A program made the position numbers and the translations under genes. Below the pieces are notes generated by a model. That model worked only from the letters and a program-made list of their open reading frames with translations, did no database searches and had not been told where the DNA came from. This document shows, one piece after another, positions 10,617-20,867 of a DNA stretch of 64,000 nt; within the stretch, counting starts at the first letter, position 1, and the number at the start of each line of letters is the position of its first letter. Source of the DNA: Puteibacter caeruleilacunae (lineage in GTDB: Bacteria > Bacteroidota > Bacteroidia > Bacteroidales > Prolixibacteraceae). The stretch covers positions 1 to 64,000 of the forward strand of contig SJCO01000013.1 in NCBI GenBank assembly GCA_005217565.1, in the 5' to 3' direction.

Positions 10617-13600
10617 ATGCAAAGAATTGTTTTTATCATATTTATCGTCCTCGCGGGCCTGCTCCAAGTAGCTGTTGCCAACGACACAAATAAATTCCAG
10701 CAGTATACCTATACTGATGGACTATTCGACAATAATGTTTTTGATTATTGTAATGATGACGATGGATACCTGTGGGTAGCAACTGCTAATCATGTATATC
10801 GCTTTAACGGACATCAATTCGAACTTTTGTTTCCGACTCCAGATGCAAGTAATCGTCCTGATATAATTTGGGCTCCAAGAATTTACAATGTAGATTCAGA
10901 GATTTGGGCATTCACCAGAAAAGGACTATATCGATTTGATAAAGCTAGCAAACAATTTACACCAGTTACCCTACCCAAAGGCGTTGGAACGGCAACCTGC
11001 CTTTACTCAAATAATAACCAATTATTAATTGGAACAACTAATGGTATAGCCATTATTAAGAACCAAACATCGGCAACTATGAAGTTCACGAAACTTCCAG
11101 CCGCCAAAGGCCTTTATTGCTATGAGATTTACAAAGCCAATGATGGTCTATTTGTCGGGACAGGACGTGGAGCCTATAATCTAAATGAACATGGTGATAG
11201 TATCACGCTTAAAAATGATATCCTCTCCAATTATCGTATTAACGATTTTTGCCAGATCTCTCCTGATGAACTATGGATTGCAACAGAACGCAATGGCATA
11301 TTTATAAAAAAAGAAGGAAAAATACGCCCACTCTCTGAGGTATATTCTCAATTTAAACTAAGCAGTCCATTTATTAGAAAAATCAAAAAAATATCAAACA
11401 ACCAAATATGGATTGCAACCTTTGAAGGGATCTTTGTAATTGATCAAGAGCTCAATCAACTACAACATCTAACAAAGCCTGCAATCTATGGCAATTCTGT
11501 TTACCAGATTTTTCAAGACTCCTTACAGAATATTTGGATTGGAGGACATGGTAGCGGAGTAACTCTTGGTTCATCACTAGATGCAGGTATTTCATACTCA
11601 GGCGACCTATATCCAGAAGCATCTAAAGGTATGATATCAACTTTCAGCAAAGACCACGATAACCTTTGGCTAGGAACTGTTGATCAACCTGAGATAATGC
11701 AAGTTAACGAACAAAATCAAACCTCAAGAGTTATCAAATCAACTCATCAAAAACAAATACTTGCCCTTGAAAGTCAGGTTAAAATCATTTTTAATGATTC
11801 TCAAAATGAACTATGGCTTGGAACTGATGAAAAAGGCCTTTTCAAGTATAATCCAAATCGTAATGAATTCATTAATATTCTCCCTGACACACTCTTTAAA
11901 CAAAACCATTCTGCCATTGAATATATGAATGAAGATGCCAACGGTAATCTTTTACTTGGCAGATATACAGGAGGATTAATTTTATTTCATAAAAATTCGC
12001 AGTATAGTAAAACTCCTATTATTAAAACACTAAACAATGAATCAATAAAAGGAATCACCTACGATCCGGAGAACAAGAAAAACTATATTGCCACAAGTTG
12101 GCAGGTTATTAGTTGGGATGGCTCGAAAATTGAAACCATTACAACCACACCTGGCAATACAAACTTTAGCTCAATAGATTATTTCGACAACAAACTTGTA
12201 TGTGGTACCAATAACGCGGGAATATTTATTTATGACATCAACACCAAACAAGGGAAACTACATAAAAACACATTAAACACAGATTCCGACCGTATTTTAG
12301 CTGCAATATGGGATAAAGACTATCGCATTTGGATTACATCCCTGCAAGGATTATCGGTTTTTTCATTAAAGAATGGAGGTTTTACAAACTACCTCGCAGG
12401 CACTGATCTTGGCCCCGGTCAATTTGCTAATCGTTCAGCTTATAGTTCTCCAGATGGACAAATCTTCTTCGGAGGAGAAAAAGGGTATTTAAAGATAGAA
12501 CCCCAAAACTACAACCTACCACACTTAAATAGTATACACATCCAATCGTTATCAATCCCTGGAGATACAAGCATTTTAAAACCTTTGCAACCTCAAAATC
12601 AGATAAAACTAAATTATCCCAACAACACAATCCACGTAAAACTTGCAACCAATACCTTTCATAAAAGTCTGCTTATAAAATATCAGGTACTACTGGAGGG
12701 CTACCATTCAACATGGACCAACACCGAAAATGAATTTAATCTATATGCTATTGGTGAAGGAAATCACACCCTAAAAGTGCGTGCAACAATCAATGGTATT
12801 GAATACGTTTATGCGAAATCAATGCTCATAACAGTAGCACCTCCTTGGTGGAGAAATAATTGGGCCATAGCTATCTACCTCTTATTGACAATCTTAACCA
12901 TTGGTGCAAGTATCATCATGATTCGTAGACGCACGCAGGAAAAGCATGAGCTTCAATTAATCAGAATGAAGCAAAAACAACGAGAAAAGCTCAATCAAGC
13001 CAGAATTAATTATTTTACTGAATTATCACATGAGTTTAGAACACCCCTGACGATTATTCAGGCAACGATCGACAGACTACGTCGTAGTGATTTTGAACAA
13101 AGCAAAATAGCAGTAGATAAGATTAAAAATCAAGCTAGTCAATTACATCAAATGATAAATCAGCTATTAGATTTTAGATCAGCCGAACATCAGATGTACT
13201 CTATTAATCTTCACCCTGAAAATATTAACGCACTGTTGTCATCTGCAATTGATAGTATTAATCCCATAGCCCGAGAAAAAGAAATAGAAATCTTATACAC
13301 CCCTTCCACGATTAATAATCGCCTTATCATTGATACTGACGTCATTAATAAGATTATTACGAATTTATTGAGTAATGCGATTAAATATTCTCCTTCACAC
13401 TCACAAGTCAACGTGTCGGCACATTATCGTTTCCCTAAATTGGAAATTATCGTCAAAGACAATGGAGAAGGCATAGATCCTTCGAAGCTAAAAGACATTT
13501 TCAATCCATATGAGAGAGATCACAAAGGAACCGAGGAAGGCACAGGTTTAGGTTTATCGCTTTCGAAAAAACTAGCACAGTTGCACAATGGAGATATACA

Positions 13601-14450
13601 TATAGAAAGTACATTAAACAAAGGCACTAAAGCAACTGTAACCATTCAATGCGAACAACAGACATCCCGCGACAAGCAAACCAATGATAGCTCAAAAGAC
13701 CTACTGCTATTAGTTGAAGACAACATAGCATTAGCTTCTGAAATTTTACAGGGACTGAATAGTCAATACAACACACAGCATGCTGTTTCTGGAGAGGAAG
13801 CGCTAGCGATGATAAAAGAAGAACAGCCAGACTTGGTTATTACTGATATTCAACTCAAAGGAATGGATGGAATTTCCTTGTGTAATGCAATTAAACAAAA
13901 CACATCCACAAGTCATATTCCAGTAATAATTGTCTCAGGACTTACAGGTACGACCAATCAACTAAAAGGCATGAAAGCAGGAGCATTAGACTATATCGAA
14001 AAACCCTTCAGTCTTGAGTTACTAATTCTAAAGATTCAAAATGCACTGCAACAGCGTGAACAAATAAGAATGAAAGTCATTAATCGAGAAACCTTTACTG
14101 CACCTGAATTAAAAGTAGAAAATCGCGACAATAAATTTCTTGATGAACTATCAAAGACCATGGAAGAACACTATGATAATCCCGAGTTTGATGCAGAAAC
14201 AATGGTCAAAGTTATGAGCATGGGACATGCATCATTCTATCGTAAAGTAAAAGCGTTAACAGGACAAACACCCGGTAATATTCTACGATCATATCGACTG
14301 CAAGCTGCAGCTAAGTTAACAGGTCAAGGCCTCTCAATTTCCGAAATAGCATTCAAGGTAGGATTTAATGATCCAAAATATTTCAGTAGATGCTTTAAAT
14401 CCGAATTTGGCCAGTCGCCAACAGCATATTTTAAGCCAAAATCCTCTTAA
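10617..14450 (+). CDS. Hybrid two-component system regulator (HTCS) with AraC output
   Basis: A single polypeptide that senses a periplasmic ligand and controls transcription. It has a signal peptide (MQRIVFIIFIVLAGLLQ), then Reg_prop beta-propeller repeats (recurring W-x-A/G-T) and a YYY-like domain to about residue 740, and a membrane segment at about 747-770. The histidine kinase has ELSHEFRTPL (His about 804), an ATPase domain with GEGIDP and GTGLGLSLSKK, and a receiver domain (LLLVEDN, Asp in VITDIQ about 1076, Lys in EKPF). The C-terminal AraC HTH runs from about 1165 to the end. ATG 10617 was preferred over an upstream in-frame TTG at 10608 because it starts directly at the signal peptide. 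HTCS proteins usually adjoin SusC/SusD loci, but this one lies between the adhesin gene and an epimerase, so its regulon is unclear. Confidence 0.92.
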   Translation: MQRIVFIIFIVLAGLLQVAVANDTNKFQQYTYTDGLFDNNVFDYCNDDDGYLWVATANHVYRFNGHQFELLFPTPDASNRPDIIWAPRIYNVDSEIWAFTRKGLYRFDKASKQFTPVTLPKGVGTATCLYSNNNQLLIGTTNGIAIIKNQTSATMKFTKLPAAKGLYCYEIYKANDGLFVGTGRGAYNLNEHGDSITLKNDILSNYRINDFCQISPDELWIATERNGIFIKKEGKIRPLSEVYSQFKLSSPFIRKIKKISNNQIWIATFEGIFVIDQELNQLQHLTKPAIYGNSVYQIFQDSLQNIWIGGHGSGVTLGSSLDAGISYSGDLYPEASKGMISTFSKDHDNLWLGTVDQPEIMQVNEQNQTSRVIKSTHQKQILALESQVKIIFNDSQNELWLGTDEKGLFKYNPNRNEFINILPDTLFKQNHSAIEYMNEDANGNLLLGRYTGGLILFHKNSQYSKTPIIKTLNNESIKGITYDPENKKNYIATSWQVISWDGSKIETITTTPGNTNFSSIDYFDNKLVCGTNNAGIFIYDINTKQGKLHKNTLNTDSDRILAAIWDKDYRIWITSLQGLSVFSLKNGGFTNYLAGTDLGPGQFANRSAYSSPDGQIFFGGEKGYLKIEPQNYNLPHLNSIHIQSLSIPGDTSILKPLQPQNQIKLNYPNNTIHVKLATNTFHKSLLIKYQVLLEGYHSTWTNTENEFNLYAIGEGNHTLKVRATINGIEYVYAKSMLITVAPPWWRNNWAIAIYLLLTILTIGASIIMIRRRTQEKHELQLIRMKQKQREKLNQARINYFTELSHEFRTPLTIIQATIDRLRRSDFEQSKIAVDKIKNQASQLHQMINQLLDFRSAEHQMYSINLHPENINALLSSAIDSINPIAREKEIEILYTPSTINNRLIIDTDVINKIITNLLSNAIKYSPSHSQVNVSAHYRFPKLEIIVKDNGEGIDPSKLKDIFNPYERDHKGTEEGTGLGLSLSKKLAQLHNGDIHIESTLNKGTKATVTIQCEQQTSRDKQTNDSSKDLLLLVEDNIALASEILQGLNSQYNTQHAVSGEEALAMIKEEQPDLVITDIQLKGMDGISLCNAIKQNTSTSHIPVIIVSGLTGTTNQLKGMKAGALDYIEKPFSLELLILKIQNALQQREQIRMKVINRETFTAPELKVENRDNKFLDELSKTMEEHYDNPEFDAETMVKVMSMGHASFYRKVKALTGQTPGNILRSYRLQAAAKLTGQGLSISEIAFKVGFNDPKYFSRCFKSEFGQSPTAYFKPKSS

Positions 14451-14607
14451 TTCTAACAAGAATCTAACAAATACTAAGTCAACCTGAGAAATACAATTCA
14501 AAATTCCCAATTCACCAATCAGAATACTACATTTGCCTTTGAAACGACCAACTAGAGCCTAAAACTTGCTTAAAATAACCTTCGATGTTTGACAAAAATG
14601 GTATAAT

Positions 14608-15573
14608 ATGATTTTAATAACTGGAGTTGCAGGATTCATTGCATCACGAACAACAGAGATGCTTCTAGAACAAGGAGAGCGGGTCATTGGTATCGACAAT
14701 CTAAACGATTACTATGATCCACAGCTCAAGCAACTTCGTTTATCGAAACTTAATAATCACAACAACTTTACCTTTATAAAGGCTGACATTGAAAACTTCC
14801 AAGCGTTAAAAGATATTTTCAAAAGATATACATTTAAGACAGTTATAAATCTAGCTGCCCGAGCAGGAGTTAGATACAGCATTGAAAATCCATGGAGCTA
14901 TCTGCGCACCAACACAGAAGGCACACTTAATCTTCTTGAACTCATGAAAGATCATGAAGTCAAGAAATTCGTTCTTGCCTCAACCTCCAGTCTGTATGCA
15001 GGACTACCAATGCCTTTTTCCGAGGATTTACCAGTTAACACTCCCCAATCGCCTTATGCTGCATCAAAAAAAGGAGCAGAAGCAATGGCTTGGACATACC
15101 ACCAACTATACGGTATAGATGTGAGTATTTTACGCTATTTCACAGTCTTTGGTCCTGCCGGACGCCCAGATATGGCACCATTTCGATTCATTAAATGGAT
15201 AGCTGAAGGTACACCAATTAGTCTATATGGCGATGGCACTCAATCGCGTGATTTCACCTATGTTGATGACATCGCACGAGGGACGATTCTCGCGCAAAAG
15301 AAGTTAGGCTATGAAATAATCAATCTAGGTGGAGGCAATAACCCCATCAGCATTAACACATTCATACAATGGATTGAGGAACTTACTGGAAATAAAGCAA
15401 TCATCAATCAACTGCCAGAGAATAAAGTAGACATGAAAGAAACATGGGCTAATATAACTAAGGCCCAGAAATTACTCGAATGGTCACCTAAGACAAGTGT
15501 TAAAGATGGTCTACGTAAAAGTGTTGAATGGTATTACCAAAACAAGCATTTTATACAACATATGACTGTATAA
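14608..15573 (+). CDS. NAD-dependent epimerase, UDP-glucuronate 4-epimerase-like
   Basis: An extended short-chain dehydrogenase/reductase of 321 residues. The N-terminal nucleotide-binding motif is TGVAGFIAS, followed by an acidic residue in GIDNLNDYYD. The catalytic part has the Ser of ASTSSLY and the Y-x-x-x-K of SPYAASKKGAEAM. RYFTVFGPAGRPDMA is the region typical of UDP-glucuronate 4-epimerases (CapI/GAE type), which convert UDP-glucuronate to UDP-galacturonate for surface polysaccharides. The third Gly of the dinucleotide motif is Ala. It follows the HTCS gene by about 160 bp on the same strand and is far from the polysaccharide cluster at the other end of the window. Other nucleotide-sugar epimerase activities cannot be excluded. 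Confidence 0.85.
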   Translation: MILITGVAGFIASRTTEMLLEQGERVIGIDNLNDYYDPQLKQLRLSKLNNHNNFTFIKADIENFQALKDIFKRYTFKTVINLAARAGVRYSIENPWSYLRTNTEGTLNLLELMKDHEVKKFVLASTSSLYAGLPMPFSEDLPVNTPQSPYAASKKGAEAMAWTYHQLYGIDVSILRYFTVFGPAGRPDMAPFRFIKWIAEGTPISLYGDGTQSRDFTYVDDIARGTILAQKKLGYEIINLGGGNNPISINTFIQWIEELTGNKAIINQLPENKVDMKETWANITKAQKLLEWSPKTSVKDGLRKSVEWYYQNKHFIQHMTV

Positions 15574-15670
15574 CCGTTTCTGTATCATCTTTTTATTATA
15601 TTTGACTAATACCATTATGGCCCCATAAAGGTGAGATCAACTATTGTTTAATCTATTAAAGATCAACGCT

Positions 15671-16063
15671 ATGAATTACACCTTGGACCAACAAACGCTT
15701 ATTCGGGTAAAACGAGCATGGGAATTTCTGGAGAAAGCTGATGAAGCTGTTTCTGATCATGATCTTAACGAGATGATTATTAATCTATATAGAGCTTGTT
15801 TCTCAATTATACAAGCACATCTTTTCCATTCTAAGATTACGGTAAAAAACCATGATGATTTAAAAATATATTTCCATGAAAACTATGTTAGAAAAGGATT
15901 AATTCCTTTAGACACAGAAAAAATATATGCGAAGCTATACATACTCAGACGTCAGATCTTAGAAGAGGACATTGAGTTTCTTGATGAATCAAAATGCACC
16001 CACTATACACGCCAGACCCAACTATTTGTATCTGCAGTAGGCAAACTGATAAAATCAGATTAA
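15671..16063 (+). CDS. Small stand-alone HEPN-domain protein
   Basis: 130 residues from ATG 15671; a longer frame would need a TTG start at 15644. The sequence is helical throughout, with the HEPN pattern around NLYRACFSIIQAHLF and a second helical pair (KLYILRRQILEEDIEF). In UPF0332-type HEPN proteins the motif is usually R-x6-H. Here Arg is followed at that spacing by Gln, with a His two residues later, so ribonuclease activity is doubtful. No nucleotidyltransferase (MNT) partner is adjacent. The stop is 5 bp from the convergent kinase gene and no terminator is visible between them. HEPN family membership is moderately sure; function is unknown. Confidence 0.65.
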   Translation: MNYTLDQQTLIRVKRAWEFLEKADEAVSDHDLNEMIINLYRACFSIIQAHLFHSKITVKNHDDLKIYFHENYVRKGLIPLDTEKIYAKLYILRRQILEEDIEFLDESKCTHYTRQTQLFVSAVGKLIKSD

Positions 16064-16068
16064 AAATT

Positions 16069-18132
16069 CTATAGCTTTAATTCAGTCATCCCAACTTTTT
16101 GAGAACTATCTTCTTCCTCTACTAATTCATGAATTTTCATGAAAAGAGAAAATTTTGATCCCTTCTGAAGCTCCGACTGTAGCGCCAATCGACAGTCCAT
16201 TAGTTCTGCAAGGGAACGTGTAATTGAAAGCCCTAATCCTGCACCTGGACTCAATACATCTAACTGGTTAAATCGATCGAATATTGCAGCCTGATCAGCT
16301 TCTGATATACCAATACCTGTATCCTCAACGGAAAGTTCCAGCAATCGATTTTCTTTATCTACACTCAATCCAACTTTCACCTGTCCTTTTGGCGTATATT
16401 TAAACGCATTAGATATTAAATTATTGACAATCTGTTCCAGTCGGAAAGTATCATATACACATGAGAAATTAAATTTAAAGTCAGGAATATCTACAATAAA
16501 CAACAAATGTTCAGGACATTGAGGGCGCCAACTTTCTATCAGTTCTTTTAATCGTTTAACTAAAACACTATATGCTGTTTTCTCAGGAAAAACTCTTAAT
16601 GATCCTGATTCAATCTTTGCAAAATCAATTACATCATTTATAAGAGATAATAGCAAGTCATTCTGATTATGAATAATCTCAACATATTCCTTTCGCGTTT
16701 CATTATCAACATATGGCTGAGTTAGTAGGTCAGAGAAACCAACGATCGCATTTAATGGAGTTCTGATCTCATGACTCATATTAGCTAAAAAAGCTGACTT
16801 TAAACGTTCGCTTTGCTCTGCCTTTTCTTTAGCATTGATAAGCTCTTCTTCATACTTCTTTTGCTCACTTATATTCTGTAATATTCCATACTCTCTTATA
16901 GCAATACCATTATCATCGCGCTCAACCTGTCCTAATATTTTTACCGGAACAGTAAGCCCATCTTTTCTCTTTATCCTAAACTTATACTCAAAACTATCAT
17001 TCTCCTTACTTTCCAAAAATAATCCTACTACTCTCGCTCGATCCTCATGGTGAACAGTCTCTATCAATGCATCAAAACTGATTTCTTTATTCGAATATTT
17101 TGCTCCAATGATATTATACAATTCTCTCGACCAGCGTACTTTATTTTCAATTAAATCAACCGTCCAGGCTCCCATATTACCAGCTTTCATTGCATGTCGC
17201 AAAAATGAATTTCGACTCTCCACTTCCATCGTTTTCACCCTTACTCTACTTCTTAGCAGTATAATAAACACAATAGCAATTGCGACAGCTACAAATAATA
17301 TGGCAAACAATAAAACTAAATGAAATGGTACCTTAAACCTTTTTTCTTGAAAAGAACTCAACTCATATTTGTCATATAACTGATAATAGATAGAATTAGG
17401 ATCTTCCTTTAAAGCTTTCAATCGGTTATTAAACTGTTCACGTAACTCCTGATTACAGCCCTTTCTAAATCCGACATTTAAATCAACTGGATTAAAAAAC
17501 AGTCCGGAACTCTCTAACTTATGTTCCACTAATTCCTTTGCTGATAATACCGGTCCTACTATTGCAAATACTTCTTTCTTTTTTAGTCCTTCAAGACTTC
17601 GGGCATGACTAGAATAGTAAGTTGGATAATACTTAATAGCATACTCTTGAATATAATTTTCAAAAGCCTTCGCATTATTATCTCCATGCACCAAACCAAT
17701 TTTTTGATAATGAAGCTGAATTATACTATTAAGATGACTTCCTTCTGGCAAATACAACTCACTCCACATGGTATACAGACTGTAATCAAGATAGTCGAGA
17801 TATTTCTTACGCTCCTCTGTAACCTGGGTTCCTGGAAGAAGGTCTATTTCTCCTTCACGCAGCATTTTAAAAAGATCCCCCCAACCACCATCAATCCACT
17901 TAATAACAATACCTTCCTGTTCTGCAATAGATTTAACTAATTCTATTGGAAAGCCTGCTGGATTTCCCAACTTATCACGATACATCATCCCAGGTACGTT
18001 GGGTAAACCTATTCGAACTGTGGTTGTATCGCTTAATGCCGATACCTGAAATGATTGAAAACAAACAAAACAGAAAAGCATTAAAACATAAAGCAACAAA
18101 GTTTTCATCTCTTGTTTTAGACGAGTATACAT
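16069..18132 (-). CDS. Sensor histidine kinase with periplasmic solute-binding sensor and PAS domain
   Basis: 687 residues. A signal peptide (MKTLLLYVLMLFCFVCF from the second Met, 18108) precedes a family-3 solute-binding domain at about 35-255 (RIGLPNVPGMMY, GFPIELVKSIAEQEG, EGEIDLLPGTQVTEERK). A membrane helix at about 268-293, a PAS domain (about 308-425), HisKA (MSHEIRTPLNAIVGFSDLL) and an ATPase domain (DTGIGISEAD, GAGLGLSITRSLAELM) follow. It ends after the ATPase domain with no receiver, and no response regulator gene is adjacent, so its partner is elsewhere. It probably binds an amino acid or similar small solute. Start choice: ATG 18132 is given; ATG 18108 gives a cleaner signal peptide. 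Confidence 0.88.
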   Translation of the reverse strand: MYTRLKQEMKTLLLYVLMLFCFVCFQSFQVSALSDTTTVRIGLPNVPGMMYRDKLGNPAGFPIELVKSIAEQEGIVIKWIDGGWGDLFKMLREGEIDLLPGTQVTEERKKYLDYLDYSLYTMWSELYLPEGSHLNSIIQLHYQKIGLVHGDNNAKAFENYIQEYAIKYYPTYYSSHARSLEGLKKKEVFAIVGPVLSAKELVEHKLESSGLFFNPVDLNVGFRKGCNQELREQFNNRLKALKEDPNSIYYQLYDKYELSSFQEKRFKVPFHLVLLFAILFVAVAIAIVFIILLRSRVRVKTMEVESRNSFLRHAMKAGNMGAWTVDLIENKVRWSRELYNIIGAKYSNKEISFDALIETVHHEDRARVVGLFLESKENDSFEYKFRIKRKDGLTVPVKILGQVERDDNGIAIREYGILQNISEQKKYEEELINAKEKAEQSERLKSAFLANMSHEIRTPLNAIVGFSDLLTQPYVDNETRKEYVEIIHNQNDLLLSLINDVIDFAKIESGSLRVFPEKTAYSVLVKRLKELIESWRPQCPEHLLFIVDIPDFKFNFSCVYDTFRLEQIVNNLISNAFKYTPKGQVKVGLSVDKENRLLELSVEDTGIGISEADQAAIFDRFNQLDVLSPGAGLGLSITRSLAELMDCRLALQSELQKGSKFSLFMKIHELVEEEDSSQKVGMTELKL

Positions 18133-18279
18133 AGTTAATTAGTTGGGTTGAGTTCAACTCTACATGCAAGATACAAAACTATGTTCATCAATCAAGAATA
18201 TATACCTTTATTTTCAATGCTACTTCGAAATAATAGTATTAATCAAATCTACCTTTCTAATATGTTAACCATAAATAAA

Positions 18280-18318
18280 GAAAAAGGGCCCGACAGTACA
18301 CCAATAACTGCCAGGCCC
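18280..18318 (-). terminator. Intrinsic terminator of the metY-metX-thrA operon
   Basis: On the minus strand GGGCCTGGCAG pairs with CTGTCGGGCCC (11 bp, two G-U pairs, 11-nt loop) and is followed by CTTTTTCTTT. It begins 24 bp after the thrA stop codon. Confidence 0.85.
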
Positions 18319-18341
18319 ATGACTTCGATATTTGTTAACGA

Positions 18342-20747
18342 CTATATAGTTTCTCCTAATCTTAATAAATCAGCATATACGCCACGTGCTGTCACTTCAG
18401 CACCCGCACCAGCACCTCGAATTACCAATGGATTATTTCCATATGATTCAGTAAATATCTCAAAGATAGAATCAGATCCCTGAAGCTGTCCTAATGTTGA
18501 ACTTTTAGGCACTGCCTGAAGTTTCACACTCAATCTTCCGGTAGTCACATCCAGATCTCCGATATAACGCAACACCTCATCAGAATTCAGTTTGTTCTTT
18601 CGATCATCAAAATACTTATCAAGCACATCGTCACTCGTTAGAAACTGTCCTACAGATATACCATTCTGTAATTGCGTTGGAATAAGATTATCTATTTCTA
18701 CCTCATCAAATTCATTGGTAAGATCAATCTCTCGTGCCAGAATTAATAGCTTACGTGCGACATCATTTCCTGAAAGATCTTCACGAGGATCAGGCTCTGT
18801 TAATCCTAGGTTGATAGCCTCTTTCAACACATCAAAGAATGTGTGATTTCCTTCTGAATAGCGATTAAAAATATAAGATAAAGATCCCGAGAATATCCCC
18901 CTGATACGGTTAATACGATCACCTGAAGTGTGTAATAATTTAATGGTATCAATCAATGGTAAGCCAGCACCTACATTAGTCTCGTATAAGAAATGTTTTC
19001 TCTTCTGTTTGAGCAACTGGCGTAGACTACTATAATAGCCATATGACCTGGTATTGGCATGTTTATTCGCAGCAACCACATCAAATCCCTGCTCTACAAA
19101 AAGTGGGTAATAATCAGGCAAATCCGATGAAGCAGTATTATCAACCACCACTACATTTTCAAGGTGATTCTCATCAACGAAGTTAAAAATATCTTCTACC
19201 TGATATCCCTTTTTACCCCGCGATTGCAGATCGTCTTTCCAATGCTTTCCGATACCATTCTTATTCAACAACAAGCGCTTTGTATCAGCAATACCAAAGA
19301 CCGAAACTTTTAGGTTCTTACGCTCTAATAAGCGCTCCTTATTTTCAATAAGCTGATTGATTAATTCTCCACCAACGTTTCCTTTGCCGAAATGGAAAAT
19401 ATTCAACTTCTTAGAAACACCAAAAATCTGAGAGTGAATAACATTAGTTGCTTTTTTTAGATTCTTTTCATGAATAACCAAAGAAACATGCTCTCCATTT
19501 ATAGTATTGGTAAATAGTAAAGGATGAATACCATTACGATGTAATGCTCCATATGCCTTATCCAGAAAGTTCAAGTTCTTACCAATCAATGAAATTACCG
19601 ACACCTCTTTATTCAAACTGATCTTACTAATATCAACCAACTCTAGCTCTTTTTCAAACTCTTTTTCCAAAGTCTCCTGTGCATGATCGGCATTTTCAAG
19701 GTCAACAATAAAACCAATACCTCGTTCAGAAGACGCCTGAGAGATGATTCTCACACTAATACCCTCGCGACTAAGAGCACTAAAGATGCGTCCGTCGATA
19801 CCAATTTTACCAAGTAATCCACGTCCCTCGAGACTAACTAAAGCTACCTTTTCAATAACCGATACCGCTTTAATTCCCTTACCATCACCTTCTTCATTAA
19901 TCAATGTACCTGCATCTTCAGGATGAAATGAATTCGCAATTCTAATAGGTATTTTCTTTTCTACCAAAGGAAGGATAGTCTTGGCGTGAAGAATATTAGT
20001 ACCAAAGTTAGCCAACTCATTGGCCTCACGATACGACAAAGAACGAATGATTTTAGCATTAGGCACCAATGCCGGATTAGCAGTATACACACCATTTACG
20101 TTAGTCCAGTTTTGTACCTCTTCTGCATTTAAGAAACTTGCCAAAAGTGTAGCAGAATAGTTACTACCATTACGTCCAAGTGTGGTAGTCTGGTTTTGTA
20201 AGTTAGAACCAATAAAGCCAGTTACAACTTCAATTGTGTCCTCTTCTGCCTCCTTAAAAAAGTTGGCAACATTTTGCTCTGAAATATCCAATAATACACG
20301 AGCCGAACCATAAGCCTCGTCAGTCTTAATCAACTCACGCGAATCAACAAAGCGAGCTTTATAATTACGCTCCTTAAGCAACTGCACAACAGCCTTACAG
20401 CTAATAATTTCACCGAAAGAAAGCAGTTTATCCTTAATCTTCAGACTATATTCACCTAACAGAGATACACCACCCAAAATCTTATTAATTTCCTGAAACT
20501 CCTTTGCAAAATTCAAGCTATCAGACATCTCTACCTGATACTCAAAAAATTTATCCAGTAATGCACCATACTCCTCACCTGCAGCAGCTTTTTCAAGCAA
20601 ATCCTCAAGCTCATTCGTAGAGTTACCTCTAGCTGATAATACTGTAACTACTTTTCCTTTATCTGCTTCTGCTTTTAATATATCTAGAGCTTGCTCAAGC
20701 GGACTACCATTAGCAAGCGATTTACCTCCAAATTTTAATACCTTCAT
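18342..20747 (-). CDS. thrA: Bifunctional aspartate kinase / homoserine dehydrogenase
   Basis: 801 residues, the usual length for ThrA/MetL fusions. The N-terminal aspartokinase has KFGGKSLANG (usually KFGGTS) and TTLGRNGSNYSATLLA. Two ACT-type regulatory segments lie at about 310-450 (VSLEGRGLLGKIGIDGRIF, VSVISLIGKNL). The C-terminal homoserine dehydrogenase starts near 460 with FGKGNVGGELI and contains VAANKHAN, GIFSGSLSYIFNR and GLTEPDPREDLSGNDVARK. It makes beta-aspartyl phosphate and reduces aspartate semialdehyde to homoserine, the substrate of the adjacent metX product. It is the last gene of the metY-metX-thrA operon, 120 bp after metX, and so probably lies under the methionine attenuators. 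Whether the ACT domains sense threonine or methionine cannot be read from sequence alone. Confidence 0.95.
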   Translation of the reverse strand: MKVLKFGGKSLANGSPLEQALDILKAEADKGKVVTVLSARGNSTNELEDLLEKAAAGEEYGALLDKFFEYQVEMSDSLNFAKEFQEINKILGGVSLLGEYSLKIKDKLLSFGEIISCKAVVQLLKERNYKARFVDSRELIKTDEAYGSARVLLDISEQNVANFFKEAEEDTIEVVTGFIGSNLQNQTTTLGRNGSNYSATLLASFLNAEEVQNWTNVNGVYTANPALVPNAKIIRSLSYREANELANFGTNILHAKTILPLVEKKIPIRIANSFHPEDAGTLINEEGDGKGIKAVSVIEKVALVSLEGRGLLGKIGIDGRIFSALSREGISVRIISQASSERGIGFIVDLENADHAQETLEKEFEKELELVDISKISLNKEVSVISLIGKNLNFLDKAYGALHRNGIHPLLFTNTINGEHVSLVIHEKNLKKATNVIHSQIFGVSKKLNIFHFGKGNVGGELINQLIENKERLLERKNLKVSVFGIADTKRLLLNKNGIGKHWKDDLQSRGKKGYQVEDIFNFVDENHLENVVVVDNTASSDLPDYYPLFVEQGFDVVAANKHANTRSYGYYSSLRQLLKQKRKHFLYETNVGAGLPLIDTIKLLHTSGDRINRIRGIFSGSLSYIFNRYSEGNHTFFDVLKEAINLGLTEPDPREDLSGNDVARKLLILAREIDLTNEFDEVEIDNLIPTQLQNGISVGQFLTSDDVLDKYFDDRKNKLNSDEVLRYIGDLDVTTGRLSVKLQAVPKSSTLGQLQGSDSIFEIFTESYGNNPLVIRGAGAGAEVTARGVYADLLRLGETI

Positions 20748-20867
20748 CTCTTGTAAGATTTATAGATTATTTGATTTTTTGACTATTAAATTGTTTCATC
20801 ACACACAATCAGGACCTATCAGACACTATACCTTCGACTTGTCAAACCGACCAGCAATTTGTCTCTG

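Noticed and set aside
14589-14606. TTGACA...TATAAT-like sequence before the epimerase gene
   Set aside because: The spacing between the two boxes is only 7 bp, the sequence abuts the start codon, and Bacteroidota promoters use different boxes.
17605-17940. 111-codon plus-strand frame within the sensor kinase gene
   Set aside because: It is antisense to the solute-binding domain coding sequence, with no recognisable protein features.
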